From: JACCXE01 sp963718605
Lineage (GTDB): Bacteria; Actinomycetota; Acidimicrobiia; Acidimicrobiales; JACCXE01
Length of the DNA stretch: 64,000 nucleotides
Direction of reading: 5' to 3'
Assembly (NCBI GenBank): GCA_963718605.1
Contig: OY970363.1
Coordinates: 2,790,001 to 2,854,000 of the forward strand
The translations under genes were made by a program, and so were the position numbers. A model generated the notes under the pieces. It made no database searches. It was not told where the DNA came from and saw only the letters and a list, made by a program, of their open reading frames with translations. Shown piece by piece: positions 34,343 through 43,046 of this stretch. Numbering within the stretch: position 1 is the stretch's first letter; every line of letters starts with the position of its first letter.

Positions 34343-35230
34343 CGTCTGAAGGATGCCTACGAGCCCTTCGGTGATCGTCGGGTACGTGAAGCTGAAGCCG
34401 GCGTCGAGTAGTTGCTTCGGAAGCACGCGTTGGCTGACGAGCAGGGACTCGACCAACTCCGCGCCCATCGCCAGCTTCAACGCGGCCGGCGGGATGATCA
34501 TGAACGTCGGACGGTGCACCGCCGCACCAAGGGCCTTGGTGTAGGTCGCGTTGGTGACGGGGTTCGGCGCCGTCAGGTTCACAGGCCCGCTCAACGTCGG
34601 TGTGTCGATAGCGAAGCGCAGGGCCCGCACCTCGTCGTCGAGTGACACCCAACTCAGCCAGAAGGCGCCCGAGCCGATCTTGCCGCCGACGCCGAGCTTG
34701 AACGGGGTCAGTTGCTTTTTCAGCATGCCGCCGGATTTGCTCTGCACGATGCCGGTCCGAGCGTGCACCACCCGAACACCCGCGGTCTCAGCCTCAGCCG
34801 TGGCCGCTTCCCACTCCTGCACGACGCCGGCGAGGAAATCGGATCCGGCCGGGCCCGACTCGTCCACCACACGCTCACCGGTGTCTCCGTAGAAGCCGAT
34901 CGCAGACCCGGACACCAGCACGCTCGGGCCGTTCTTCGCGGTCGCGCACGCATGCGCCACGGCGCGTGTGCCGTTCACGCGCGACTCGCGAATCTTGCGC
35001 TTCTGCTCGGCGTTCCACCGTTTCTCCACGGGCTCGCCCGCGAGGTGCACAACCGCGTCGAGGTCGTCGAAGCCGCCGTCGGCGAGCGTCCCCGCGCTTG
35101 GATCCCACTGCACTTCGTTCGGCCCTGGCGCATGACGCACTACGCGCACCACGTCGATGCCGTCCGCCGCGAGCGATGCGACGAGGGCCGAGCCGATCAT
35201 TCCGGTGCTGCCGGTAACTGCAACGCGCAT
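34340..35230 (-). CDS. TIGR01777-family epimerase (SDR)
   Basis: 296 residues. N-terminal MRVAVTGSTGMIGSALVASL is the NAD(P) loop, followed by the family phrases VVHLAGEPV, WNAEQKRKIRESRVNGTRA and VSGSAIGFYGDTG. The C-terminal DUF1731 part ends with LLDAGFSFTYPTITEGL. Members are widespread (YfcH, cell-division inhibitor SulA-like annotations) but their substrate is unknown. It starts 8 bases after the VanW gene stop and is followed by the WS/DGAT gene. Confidence 0.9.
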   Translation of the reverse strand: MRVAVTGSTGMIGSALVASLAADGIDVVRVVRHAPGPNEVQWDPSAGTLADGGFDDLDAVVHLAGEPVEKRWNAEQKRKIRESRVNGTRAVAHACATAKNGPSVLVSGSAIGFYGDTGERVVDESGPAGSDFLAGVVQEWEAATAEAETAGVRVVHARTGIVQSKSGGMLKKQLTPFKLGVGGKIGSGAFWLSWVSLDDEVRALRFAIDTPTLSGPVNLTAPNPVTNATYTKALGAAVHRPTFMIIPPAALKLAMGAELVESLLVSQRVLPKQLLDAGFSFTYPTITEGLVGILQT

Positions 35231-35238
35231 GGGGTGTC

Positions 35239-36983
35239 CTAAGGGCCTGAAGTGGGCGTGGAAGTCGCGGGCGGCGCGGTGGTCGGGGCGTGCGAGGTGG
35301 TCGTGCTCTTGGGTCGCGTCGTCGTCGTGACCGCGGTTCCTGAGCCGTCGCAGTTCTTGCCTTCCTGCGGGCGGTAGGTCGCGCGGAAGTGATCGACCTT
35401 CTTGGTGCCGTCCGGGTAGGTGCGCGTCCGCTCAGTGGTGACGCGTTTGCAGATGCCGCTCGGCGCCTCGCTCTGGCCGGTCTGGGTGCCGGGCGCGTAC
35501 TTGGTCGAGTACAGCGTGACGGTGAGTGACGTGCCCGTGTAGGTCGGCCACACCAGCACGCCGTAGGGCGTGTTGTTGGCGATGATCAGATCAGGGTGCG
35601 GGTAGTTGAGGGTGGCCTCGCGCCCGTAGGGGTAGCGGCTGATGTAGATCGAGTGACTCTGGTACTCCGGCACGTCGAGGCCGGCGAAGAACGACGCGTT
35701 GAACAGGGTCGTAGCGAACTGTGAAATGCCGCCGCCGACCGCTTCGGCAAACTTGCCGTCCTCGATCACGTGGTCCACCACGAAGCCCTTGGCTGTGGTG
35801 CGAGGACCGACGAGGCCGTTAATCGACAGGCGGGTGTGCGGACGGATCACGGTGCCGCGTACGAGGTCCGCGATGTGGTGGATATTCGTGACCCGCGGCG
35901 CGCAGCACGGGTGCTTGGTCGTGAACGTGCCGACGACTTCCTTGATCTTGAACGCGGCGATGTCGTCGGCGGTGATCGCGGGCTCTGAGACCTTCAGCGG
36001 CAAATCAATCGGCCGCGCCGGCGGCTTGCGGATCGCGGCGGTCAACAGCGTCTCGACCTGGTCCTGATCGCAGCACTTGGTGCCGGGCACGCCGGGTGTG
36101 ACCACGACGCTGCCGTCGGCACCGATGCCGTACCTGGTCTGGGTCACCGCCGTGCCGATACCGGAGAACAACTTGGCGAGATCGGCCACGGCGCGTTCGC
36201 CGCTCACGCCCAGCAGCAACGCCTCGGGCGTGGCTATCGCGTCGATCCACGTCACGAGCATCGACGGCTCGATCGTCTTGGCCTCCTGGCCCGCCGTGAC
36301 CCGCAACGAGAGCCGCCCGAGTTTGTTCGCCTCGCGGGCGAGGCTCTCGGCGTCGGCCAGCGAGTACTGCGGCGCCACTGTGCCGCGCGGCACGCGCGAC
36401 CGTTAGCGGCGGGCCGTCCGCTACGGCGTCCGGTAACGCGGCGGCGACGTCCCTCGGGTCGATCCCGGAACCCTTCGTGCCGGCGACTGCGACGAATACG
36501 CCCGTCTTGCGCGTGAGCGACGGCTCTTTCGACAGCTCCTTCGGACCGGGGTCCTTTTCGGTCACCGCGGTGCGCATCACGCCTTGGTCGATCGCGAGTT
36601 CAACGCGAGCCGTGCGTTTGGAGAACAGGGCTTTGAACGCGCCCCAGGCACGCGAGAGCGGGTTGCCGGTGCGTCCGACGGTTAGCGCGTGCTCGACGGT
36701 CTTTTCGATGTCGACGCGCGACGCCGAGCTGCTCGAGCGTGGCGGTGAAGCCGCCCTTGGGGGCCGACACCTTCACCTTGGAGGCGCGCAGCTCTTTGTC
36801 GACGCTCTTGACGCGCGCCCGCAACTCGGCGCGATCCAGCCCGGCAATGTTGTGGCCCGCGAGCGTGACATGGCGCGCGACCTTCGAGCGGCTGCTGGTC
36901 GCCGCCGCCGCACCCGCCATGCCGGTGGCCAAGACAAGGGCCCCAAGCGCGACGAAAAACAGGTTCCGACGCCGTTGTTGCAT
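35239..36983 (-). CDS. VanW-family membrane-anchored protein, two frameshifts
   Basis: ATG at 36983. One N-terminal membrane segment (NLFFVALGALVLATGMAGAAAA), then peptidoglycan-binding-like segments (HVTLAGHNIAGLDRAELRA). The C-terminal VanW domain contains CCAPRVTNIHHIADLVRGTVI, RLSINGLVGPRT, AVGGGISQFATTLFNASFFAGL and SIYISRYPYGREATL. A Thr/Pro tail ends the protein. Breaks near 36717 and 36395 are both repaired by one CG, giving about 580 residues. VanW proteins occur in Gram-positive envelopes and in vancomycin-resistance clusters, but their activity is unproven. First of a minus-strand series with TIGR01777 and WS/DGAT. Confidence 0.87.
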
Positions 36984-37011
36984 TACCGCAAAGCTCGCGC
37001 AGAGTTGGTCA

Positions 37012-37773
37012 CTACGGGCGCATACCCACGCAGCGTCGCACGAAGTTGGCGAACGGGCCGGGGTGGCTCATGTGTCCTCCGTGTCCGGCACCCTCGATCC
37101 ATTGCACCTCGGTGTTGAACATCTTGGCCATGGCCTCGCAGCCGTCCTTGTGATGGGGACGGGTCTCGGTGCCGCCCGAAACCGCGACGGGCACCTTTAG
37201 CGTTTCCGGGTCAAACGGAGCTACGTCGACTGTTCGTAGCGATTGCAGGTCGGCGAGTAGCGCCGGACCTTCGGCGCGGCGCTGCTGCTGGGTCTTCATC
37301 GGCAGCATTTCCCACGCTTCGTCGCTCACGAGAAAGCGCATGAAGTTCTCGGCGGCCTTGCCTGGATCCGACGAGTCGGCGAGCGTCTGGGCCCCGGCTG
37401 TCGACGACGGCCACCAGTCCAGCCACGGCATGGGCGACTCGTAGACACCCGCGCTTTGCACCAGTTCGGGGCGGCGCTGTGCGGCCGCGAGCGCGATGAC
37501 GCCGCCCAGGCTGTGGCCGATCACGACGGACGAGTGGCCTTCGAGAATCCCGATCAGATCGTTCACGTGGTCGTCGAGCGACGTGGCGGGCGGCGTCTCC
37601 ATGGAGTGGGCATACCCACGCCGGTCGTATGTGGTCACGACCAGGTCGTGCAGGTAACCAACGACCCGGCTGAAGCTCGCGCCGCGATCCATCGCACCAT
37701 GCACGAGCACGACGCGCGCGACGTCATCCTCGCGGTCGTCGTCGAAAACCTGGACGGAAAGTGTCGGTTCCAC
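37012..37773 (-). CDS. Alpha/beta hydrolase
   Basis: 253 residues from GTG at 37773. The oxyanion segment is VVLVHGAMDRG, the nucleophile elbow GHSLGG (Ser about residue 97) and the C-terminal catalytic His in IEGAGHGGHMSHPGPF. The substrate is unknown; this size covers lipases, esterases and C-C hydrolases. Only 23 bases separate its start from that of rsmE on the other strand. Confidence 0.85.
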   Translation of the reverse strand: MEPTLSVQVFDDDREDDVARVVLVHGAMDRGASFSRVVGYLHDLVVTTYDRRGYAHSMETPPATSLDDHVNDLIGILEGHSSVVIGHSLGGVIALAAAQRRPELVQSAGVYESPMPWLDWWPSSTAGAQTLADSSDPGKAAENFMRFLVSDEAWEMLPMKTQQQRRAEGPALLADLQSLRTVDVAPFDPETLKVPVAVSGGTETRPHHKDGCEAMAKMFNTEVQWIEGAGHGGHMSHPGPFANFVRRCVGMRP

Positions 37774-37796
37774 GGCCGACAGATTGACAGGCCACG

Positions 37797-38488
37797 ATGG
37801 TGTCCGTGGTTCATCGACGACTACCGCCGTTGAGCGCCCACGTCTTCGTGGAAAACCTCAATGCGCCCGAACTCCATCCGGACGACGCCCATCACCTCGG
37901 CCGAGTGCTGCGTTTACGCGACGGCGAGCAATTCAGCGCGGGCGACGGCGCGGGGCGCTGGCGGCTGTGCGCGCTGCGCGCCGGCCACATCGAAACAGTC
38001 GGCGACGTCGAATCCGTGGCCCGGCCGGCGCCTGTCATCACGGTGGCGTTTGCGTTGACGAAGTCCGACAAGCCTGAGCTGACGGTGCAAAAGCTGACCG
38101 AACTCGGCGTTGATCGAATCGTGCCGATCGCCGCGGCGCGGAGCATCGTGCGCTGGGACGACGCCAAATCGGCGCGAAACGTCGAGCGCTGGCGGGCGGT
38201 GGCGCGCGCCGCGGCGATGCAGTCGCGCCGCGCCTGGCTGCCGCGCGCGTCGACGACATCGGGGTGCTCACAGAACTGTCGCCCGCCTTTGCGTTGGCGC
38301 ACCCCGACGGCGATCCGCTCACCCTCGGCACGCCGGCCGTGGCGATCGGTCCCGAAGGGGGATGGGCCGACGACGAGCTCGCGGCGGCCGCGACACTGGT
38401 CGATCTCGGCCCGACCACGCTGCGCGCCGAAACGGCCGCACTCGCCGTCGGCGCTCGCCTGACCGCCCTGCGTGACGTCTGCGATTAG
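37797..38488 (+). CDS. rsmE: 16S rRNA m3U1498 methyltransferase RsmE, one frameshift
   Basis: N-terminal PUA-like part (PDDAHHLGRVLRLRDGEQF), then the SPOUT domain with KSDKPELTVQKLTELGVDRIVPI and AAMQSRRAWLPR. The frame breaks near 38246 within CCGCGCGCGT; removing one CG restores RVDDIGVLTELSPAFAL and the SAM-binding knot GPEGGWADDEL and LRAETAALAVGARL. About 230 residues. It methylates N3 of U1498 in assembled 30S subunits. The start is uncertain: ATG 37797, GTG 37800 or TTG 37830. In other actinobacteria rsmE often follows hrcA-dnaJ; these are absent here. Confidence 0.9.
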
Positions 38489-38511
38489 TCCGATTCGCCC
38501 GGATCGCATTT

Positions 38512-38530
38512 TGACCACGTAGAGTGGTCA
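38512..38530. promoter_or_regulatory. 19-bp palindrome upstream of the bldD-like gene
   Basis: TGACCAC (38512-38518) and GTGGTCA (38524-38530) are perfect inverted arms around GTAGA, 41 bases before the GTG at 38571. The left arm overlaps TTGACC, a possible -35 hexamer. It looks like a dimer-binding operator, perhaps for autoregulation. Confidence 0.55.
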
Positions 38531-38570
38531 TTGGCCCGACGGGGAGGGCCTAGACAGCGAGGGTTGTTCA

Positions 38571-39116
38571 GTGCCACTTGACCGCGAAGACGGTGATGCG
38601 AGCTACAGCATCCGTGTCGGGGCGCGTTTGCGCACCGTTCGCAAACAAAAGAACTTCTCACTACACGCAGTTGAAGCCCGCTCTGAAGGCGAGTTCCGGG
38701 CGTCGGTTCTGGGCGCCTACGAGCGAGGCGAACGCGCGATCTCGGTCCTGCGCCTGCAGCGGCTGGCCGCGCTCTACGAAGTCTCTGTCGATCAACTGCT
38801 GCCCGGGCGCGACGACGCCGCGCACACCCTGGACTTGCGCGAAGGCGCGGCCGGCGCGCCTCCCAGCTGGCCGGTGGCCGGTGACGAAGGCCCGCCCGTC
38901 GTCATCGACCTCAACGGGCTCGAGCGGCTCCCGGCCGAGGAGCGCGAGCTCATCGGTCGCTACGTCGGGATGATTCAGGTGAAGCGGCAGGACTTCACGT
39001 CGCGGCGTCTCGCGATCCGTCGCGACGACCTGCGCGCGTTGGCGTTCCTGTTCGAAACGACGCCGGCGATCATGCGCCGGCGCCTCGACCAACTCGGCGT
39101 CTCCGTCCGCGCGTAA
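38571..39116 (+). CDS. bldD: BldD-like transcriptional regulator with c-di-GMP-binding signature
   Basis: 181 residues from GTG at 38571. Residues 14-78 form an XRE-type helix-turn-helix with BldD wording (GARLRTVRKQKNFSLHAVE, VLGAYERGERAISVLRLQRLA, VSVDQLLPG). The C-terminal domain holds IDLNGLERLPAEE and the c-di-GMP motif RxD-x8-RxxD: Arg139-Asp141, eight residues, Arg150 to Asp153. In Streptomyces, BldD bound to tetrameric c-di-GMP represses developmental genes. Here it should couple the pool made by GGDEF enzymes to transcription. The gene lies between rsmE and hemW; a 19-bp palindrome precedes it. Confidence 0.88.
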   Translation: MPLDREDGDASYSIRVGARLRTVRKQKNFSLHAVEARSEGEFRASVLGAYERGERAISVLRLQRLAALYEVSVDQLLPGRDDAAHTLDLREGAAGAPPSWPVAGDEGPPVVIDLNGLERLPAEERELIGRYVGMIQVKRQDFTSRRLAIRRDDLRALAFLFETTPAIMRRRLDQLGVSVRA

Positions 39117-39122
39117 GACACC

Positions 39123-40196
39123 GTGTTCGGTGTTTATATCCACGTTCCGTTTTGCTCGAAGCGTTGTGACTACTGCGCGTTCGCCACGTGGACCGACCGG
39201 CACCACCTCCACGCGGAGTACATCGCCGCGTGTCGCACCGAACTAGCGGCCGCGGACCTCGCACCGGCGACGTCGGTATTCGTGGGAGGCGGCACGCCGT
39301 CGTTGATTGATCCGGCGCTGCTCAGCCGGTTGCTCGCTGACGTCAGGCTGGCTTCCGGTGCGGAGGTGACCGTCGAATGCAACCCCGACAACGTCACGCT
39401 GGCGCTGATGACGGCGTATCGCGATGCCGGAGTGAACCGCATCTCGCTCGGCGTGCAGTCGACGGTGCCGCACGTGCTCGAGTCGCTCGGCCGCGAACAC
39501 GACCGCGCCGCCGTCGCTCGCGCCGCGCAGGCGATTGGCGACGCCGGCTTCAACACGTTCAACGCCGACATCATCTACGGCGCCGCCGGCGAGTCCATGG
39601 CGGACTGGGAAACCACGCTGCTCGACGTGCTCGCCCTCGCGCCTTCACCGCCCCACATCAGCGCCTACGGGTTGACGGTCGAACCCGGCACGCCCCTCGC
39701 GACCCAACCCGCCCGTCATCCCGACGACGACGACCAGGCTTCCAAGTACCTGCTCGCCCAACAGCTCCTCGGTGATGCCGGGCTCGTCAACTACGAGATT
39801 TCGAACTGGGCCCGGCCCGGTCACGAGTGCCGGCATAACGCGTTGTATTGGGACCAGGGCGACTACCGCGGTATCGGCTGCGCCGCGCATTCCCACACGG
39901 ACGGGCGCCGTTGGTGGAACCATCACACGCCGAATCGATACATCGATGCGATCGCGTCGGGGGCGACGACCGAGGGCGGGTTCGAGGAACTTGACGCTGA
40001 GACCCGTGAACTCGAGGCCCTTCAGTTGAGCCTGCGGACCAGCCGCGGTGTGCCCGCCGGCGCCCTCGACGAGAGCGATCCCGATCTCACCGAACTCGTT
40101 GAGCGGAGAGATGACCGGCTGGTGCTCACGATTGCGGGCAAACTGCTGGCGAACGAAGTAGCGCTCCGGCTTCGGACGAGCGCGCCGACCACCTAG
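39123..40196 (+). CDS. hemW: Radical SAM heme chaperone HemW
   Basis: 357 residues from GTG at 39123, six bases after the bldD-like stop. The [4Fe-4S]/SAM motif is CSKRCDYC (CxxxCxxC, residues 11-18), followed by VFVGGGTPSLI. The HNxxYW motif (CRHNALYWDQGDYRGIG) marks HemW, a heme chaperone, rather than the oxidase HemN. It inserts heme into respiratory enzymes. It often lies next to lepA or hrcA in Gram-positive bacteria. Confidence 0.93.
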   Translation: MFGVYIHVPFCSKRCDYCAFATWTDRHHLHAEYIAACRTELAAADLAPATSVFVGGGTPSLIDPALLSRLLADVRLASGAEVTVECNPDNVTLALMTAYRDAGVNRISLGVQSTVPHVLESLGREHDRAAVARAAQAIGDAGFNTFNADIIYGAAGESMADWETTLLDVLALAPSPPHISAYGLTVEPGTPLATQPARHPDDDDQASKYLLAQQLLGDAGLVNYEISNWARPGHECRHNALYWDQGDYRGIGCAAHSHTDGRRWWNHHTPNRYIDAIASGATTEGGFEELDAETRELEALQLSLRTSRGVPAGALDESDPDLTELVERRDDRLVLTIAGKLLANEVALRLRTSAPTT

Positions 40197-40210
40197 CCTT
40201 AGGCCTCAAC

Positions 40211-40951
40211 ATGCGCATGAGCACCATAAGTAAAAACATCCTGACCATCGCCGTGGCCGCTCTCGCCTTGGCCGCGTTCATCGTGCTCGCCGAAGGCGTG
40301 GGCGGAAAGAGCGACGCGGAGAAGCGCCTCGACGCGCTTCAGTCCACGAGCTCGACGACCGAGGTCGTCGAAGAAACCACCACGACCTCCACGACGACCT
40401 TCGTCATAGAAACCACGACGTCCCTCGTCCCTCCCGTCACCAGCCCACCCGCGCCAACCACGACGGTCAAGAAGACGAGTGGCGCCACCACGACCACGGC
40501 CAAGAAGACCGCGACGACGACCACGACGGCCCCGCCTGCGTGCCCGCGAGCCAACACGCCCTCTCCGGGCCCGGTCCACGAGATCTCGGACAACCAGTCT
40601 GCGTTCACGCTGCCCGGCGGTTCCACGAGCGCCACGCCCGCGGCGTCGCCCACCGATCAGCTTTCGTTCCTCATCACCGCCACTCCCAGGTCGGGCACCA
40701 CGAACACTGTCGATTTCAAGATCAGGCTTGAGAACCACACGTCGCGAAGGATCGATTTCGGCAACGGCATCGTTATCCGGATAACGGTCACCCAGAGCGG
40801 GGCGCCTGATCAGACGTACGACCTGTCGCCTCAACCCGCGTTCAAGTCGATGGACTCGTGTGAAAAGGACGACCTGACGGCGTCGAACGCAACGGTGCTT
40901 GGCAGTGGATCCTTCACCGCTTCGGCGGCCGTTGACCTCGTGTGGACGTGA
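40211..40951 (+). CDS. Membrane-anchored extracellular protein with Thr-rich linker, unknown
   Basis: 246 residues, ATG at 40211 (or 40217). An N-terminal helix (NILTIAVAALALAAFIVLAEG) is followed by about 80 residues rich in Thr (runs of three to five), then a globular domain of about 130 residues with two cysteines (PACPRANTP, MDSCEKDD) and beta-like segments such as VDFKIRLENHTSRRIDFGNGIVIRITV. The Thr-rich stalk suggests a domain held away from the membrane. I do not recognise the domain. Its TGA overlaps the GTG of the next gene (GTGA), so it is probably in the following operon. Confidence 0.75.
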   Translation: MRMSTISKNILTIAVAALALAAFIVLAEGVGGKSDAEKRLDALQSTSSTTEVVEETTTTSTTTFVIETTTSLVPPVTSPPAPTTTVKKTSGATTTTAKKTATTTTTAPPACPRANTPSPGPVHEISDNQSAFTLPGGSTSATPAASPTDQLSFLITATPRSGTTNTVDFKIRLENHTSRRIDFGNGIVIRITVTQSGAPDQTYDLSPQPAFKSMDSCEKDDLTASNATVLGSGSFTASAAVDLVWT

Positions 40952-41187
40952 GTGACGCGATCGTCTGGTTGAGCACGAAAGAGTGCTGCGAACGCCTCGG
41001 CGTGACGGTGCGCACCCTCTACCGCTTCATTGACGAGGGCCAGCTTGCGGCCTACCAAATGGGTCGCGTGATCCGCGTGCAAGAGGGCGACCTCATGGCC
41101 TTCATCGACAGCGTGCGCATCCCGCCCGGTTCCCTTGCTCACCTCTATCCCGACACGGGCTCATCGGACGGCGCGGACATTGGCTGA
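40948..41187 (+). CDS. Small excisionase-type helix-turn-helix DNA-binding protein
   Basis: 79 residues if GTG 40948 is used (GTG 40942 is an alternative). The sequence WLSTKECCERLGVTVRTLYRFIDEGQL then YQMGRVIRVQEGDLMAFID is the MerR/excisionase-type winged helix used by Xis and BldC-like proteins. No other domain is present. In context it is not a phage excisionase: it sits at the head of the HIT-phoH-ybeY run. The target is unknown. Its stop overlaps the TTG start of the HIT gene. Confidence 0.8.
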   Translation: MSDAIVWLSTKECCERLGVTVRTLYRFIDEGQLAAYQMGRVIRVQEGDLMAFIDSVRIPPGSLAHLYPDTGSSDGADIG

Positions 41188-41524
41188 TTGCCTGTTCTGC
41201 AAGATCGTCGCCGGCGACGTCCCAGCGACGGTGGTGCACGACAACGACGACGTGTTGGTGTTTCGCGACCTCAATCCGATGGCGCCCACCCACGTCCTCG
41301 TAATCCCAAAACGCCACATCGTCGGGGCCGACCACATCACCCCCGCTGACGGTGATGTACTCGCCGCGATGTACGCGGCGGCGAAGGCAGTCGCCGACGC
41401 AGAGGGCATTGGCGAGTCGGGATACCGCACGGTGTTCAACGTCGGCCCGGACTCCGGCCAGACCGTTCCGCACCTCCATCTGCATGTGCTGGGTGGCCGC
41501 GGTATGTCGTGGCCCCCCGGGTAA
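41180..41524 (+). CDS. HIT-family nucleotide hydrolase/transferase
   Basis: 114 residues from TTG at 41180, chosen because ADCLFCKIVAGDVPA is the usual N-terminus; a longer frame adds unrelated residues. The histidine triad is PHLHLHVLGG (HxHxH), followed by GRGMSWPPG as in HINT proteins. Two cysteines of CLFC are the partial zinc site. HINT-type enzymes hydrolyse adenosine phosphoramidates. HIT genes commonly sit just before phoH-like and ybeY genes in actinobacteria. Confidence 0.92.
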   Translation: MADCLFCKIVAGDVPATVVHDNDDVLVFRDLNPMAPTHVLVIPKRHIVGADHITPADGDVLAAMYAAAKAVADAEGIGESGYRTVFNVGPDSGQTVPHLHLHVLGGRGMSWPPG

Positions 41525-41565
41525 TCACGGTGCCGTTGTTCCAGCACGTACCCTTTGCGTAGCCA

Positions 41566-42540
41566 GTGTCACCCACCGCCACCTACCTCGTCCCCGCCAA
41601 CGACCTCATGGCCGCGCTTGTCGGTCAACACGACGAGATCCTGCGCGCCATCGAAGCGGCGTTTCCTGGCACCACGATCGTCGTGCGCGGTAACGAAGTC
41701 ATCATCGATGGCACCGAGGCCCCAAATGTCGAAAGGCTGTTCAGCGAGCTCGTGAAGCTCCTGCAAAGCGGCACACCGCTCGACACCGTGAATGTCGTGC
41801 GCACCATCGGCATGATCCGTGAGAACGAAGTGCCGAGCGAGATCCTCACGGCCGAGGTCCTCAAGTCCGCTCGCGGCCGCAGTGTGCGACCCAAGACCGG
41901 GGGACAGAAGAAGTACTGCGACGCGATCGCCGCGAACACGATCACGTTCGGCATCGGTCCCGCCGGTACCGGCAAGAGCTACCTCGCCGTCGCGCTCGCC
42001 GTTCAGGCCTTGCAGGCCAAAACCGTCGAGCGGATCATCCTCACCCGTCCCGCGGTGGAAGCGGGCGAGCGGCTCGGCTTCCTACCCGGCGACATGCTCG
42101 CCAAGGTCGACCCGTACCTGCGCCCGCTCTACGACGCCCTGTACGACATGCTCACGCCCGAAGGCGCCATGAAGCTGCTCGAGCGCAACACGATCGAAGT
42201 CGCCCCGCTCGCATTTATGCGCGGCCGCACGCTTAACAGTTCGTTCATCATCCTCGACGAGGCCCAGAACACCACCGCCGAGCAGATGAAGATGTTCCTC
42301 ACGCGCATCGGGTTCGGATCCAAGGCCGTCGTCACTGGTGACGTCACGCAGGTCGATTTGGCGACGGGTAAGTCGGGGCTCGCCGGTGTCGAGGCCATCC
42401 TCGGGGGCGTCGACGACATTGACTTCGTCCACCTCACCAACCGCGATGTCGTTCGCCACCGAATCGTGCAGGACATCGTGTCGGCCTACGAACGCCACGA
42501 CGCGGCCAACGCCAAAACCTCGCGAAGAAAATCGAAGTAA
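41566..42540 (+). CDS. phoH: PhoH-family ATPase
   Basis: 324 residues. An N-terminal KH-like part precedes the ATPase: Walker A GIGPAGTGKSYLAVALA (about residue 131), VERIILTRPAVEAGERLGFLPGD, Walker B SSFIILDEAQNTT and MKMFLTRIGFGSKAVVTGD. PhoH proteins are RNA-linked ATPases; the long form next to ybeY (PhoH2/YbeZ-like) is thought to help ribosome maturation and RNA decay. The start is GTG at 41566. Confidence 0.93.
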   Translation: MSPTATYLVPANDLMAALVGQHDEILRAIEAAFPGTTIVVRGNEVIIDGTEAPNVERLFSELVKLLQSGTPLDTVNVVRTIGMIRENEVPSEILTAEVLKSARGRSVRPKTGGQKKYCDAIAANTITFGIGPAGTGKSYLAVALAVQALQAKTVERIILTRPAVEAGERLGFLPGDMLAKVDPYLRPLYDALYDMLTPEGAMKLLERNTIEVAPLAFMRGRTLNSSFIILDEAQNTTAEQMKMFLTRIGFGSKAVVTGDVTQVDLATGKSGLAGVEAILGGVDDIDFVHLTNRDVVRHRIVQDIVSAYERHDAANAKTSRRKSK

Positions 42541-42542
42541 CC

Positions 42543-43046
42543 GTGTCTATTGAAGTGTTCGTTGCCGATGAACAAAGCGATCACCCGGTGGACGCACCGC
42601 GGTGGGATGTGTTGGCCCGCAACGTGCTGAAAGCCGAGAAGATCAAGGGCGACGCGGAACTGTCGGTGTTGTTCGTCGATGAGGCCACCATCGCCGGGCT
42701 CAACGAACGCTTCCTCGGCAAGACCGGGCCGACTGACGTGCTGGCGTTTCCGCTCGACGAAGACCCCGACGAGCCGGGCCGCTGGCCCGACGCCGGCGGC
42801 CCCGCGCCCGGCCGCGAACCGCTCGAGCCTGAAGACCTGCCGACGCTGCTCGGCGACGTCGTGATCTGCCCGTCGGTCGCGGCGAGGAACGCGCCCGAAC
42901 ACGCCGGCACGTATGAAGACGAGTTGGCGCTGTTACTCGTGCACGGGATCCTGCACCTGCTCGGGATGGACCACATCGAAGACGCCGACGCCGAGAAGAT
43001 GGAAGCGCGCGAACGCGAGTTGCTCGCGGAGTTCAACCAGTCATGA
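42543..43046 (+). CDS. ybeY: Endoribonuclease YbeY (rRNA maturation)
   Basis: 167 residues. The zinc-binding motif HGILHLLGMDH (H-x3-H-x5-H) is intact and the phrase LNERFLGKTGPTDVLAFPLDE is typical. YbeY processes the 3' end of 16S rRNA and takes part in 70S quality control with PhoH and Era, both adjacent. It begins three bases after the phoH stop and overlaps the next gene by ATGA. Confidence 0.96.
   Translation: MSIEVFVADEQSDHPVDAPRWDVLARNVLKAEKIKGDAELSVLFVDEATIAGLNERFLGKTGPTDVLAFPLDEDPDEPGRWPDAGGPAPGREPLEPEDLPTLLGDVVICPSVAARNAPEHAGTYEDELALLLVHGILHLLGMDHIEDADAEKMEARERELLAEFNQS

Noticed and set aside
38512..38530. Calling the palindrome a BldD box
   Set aside because: The arms are similar in style, but the spacing does not fit the published Streptomyces BldD consensus, so it is listed only as an unassigned operator.
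40948..41187. Phage or integrative-element excisionase
   Set aside because: No integrase, att-like repeat or phage gene is near; the gene is embedded in a conserved housekeeping run.
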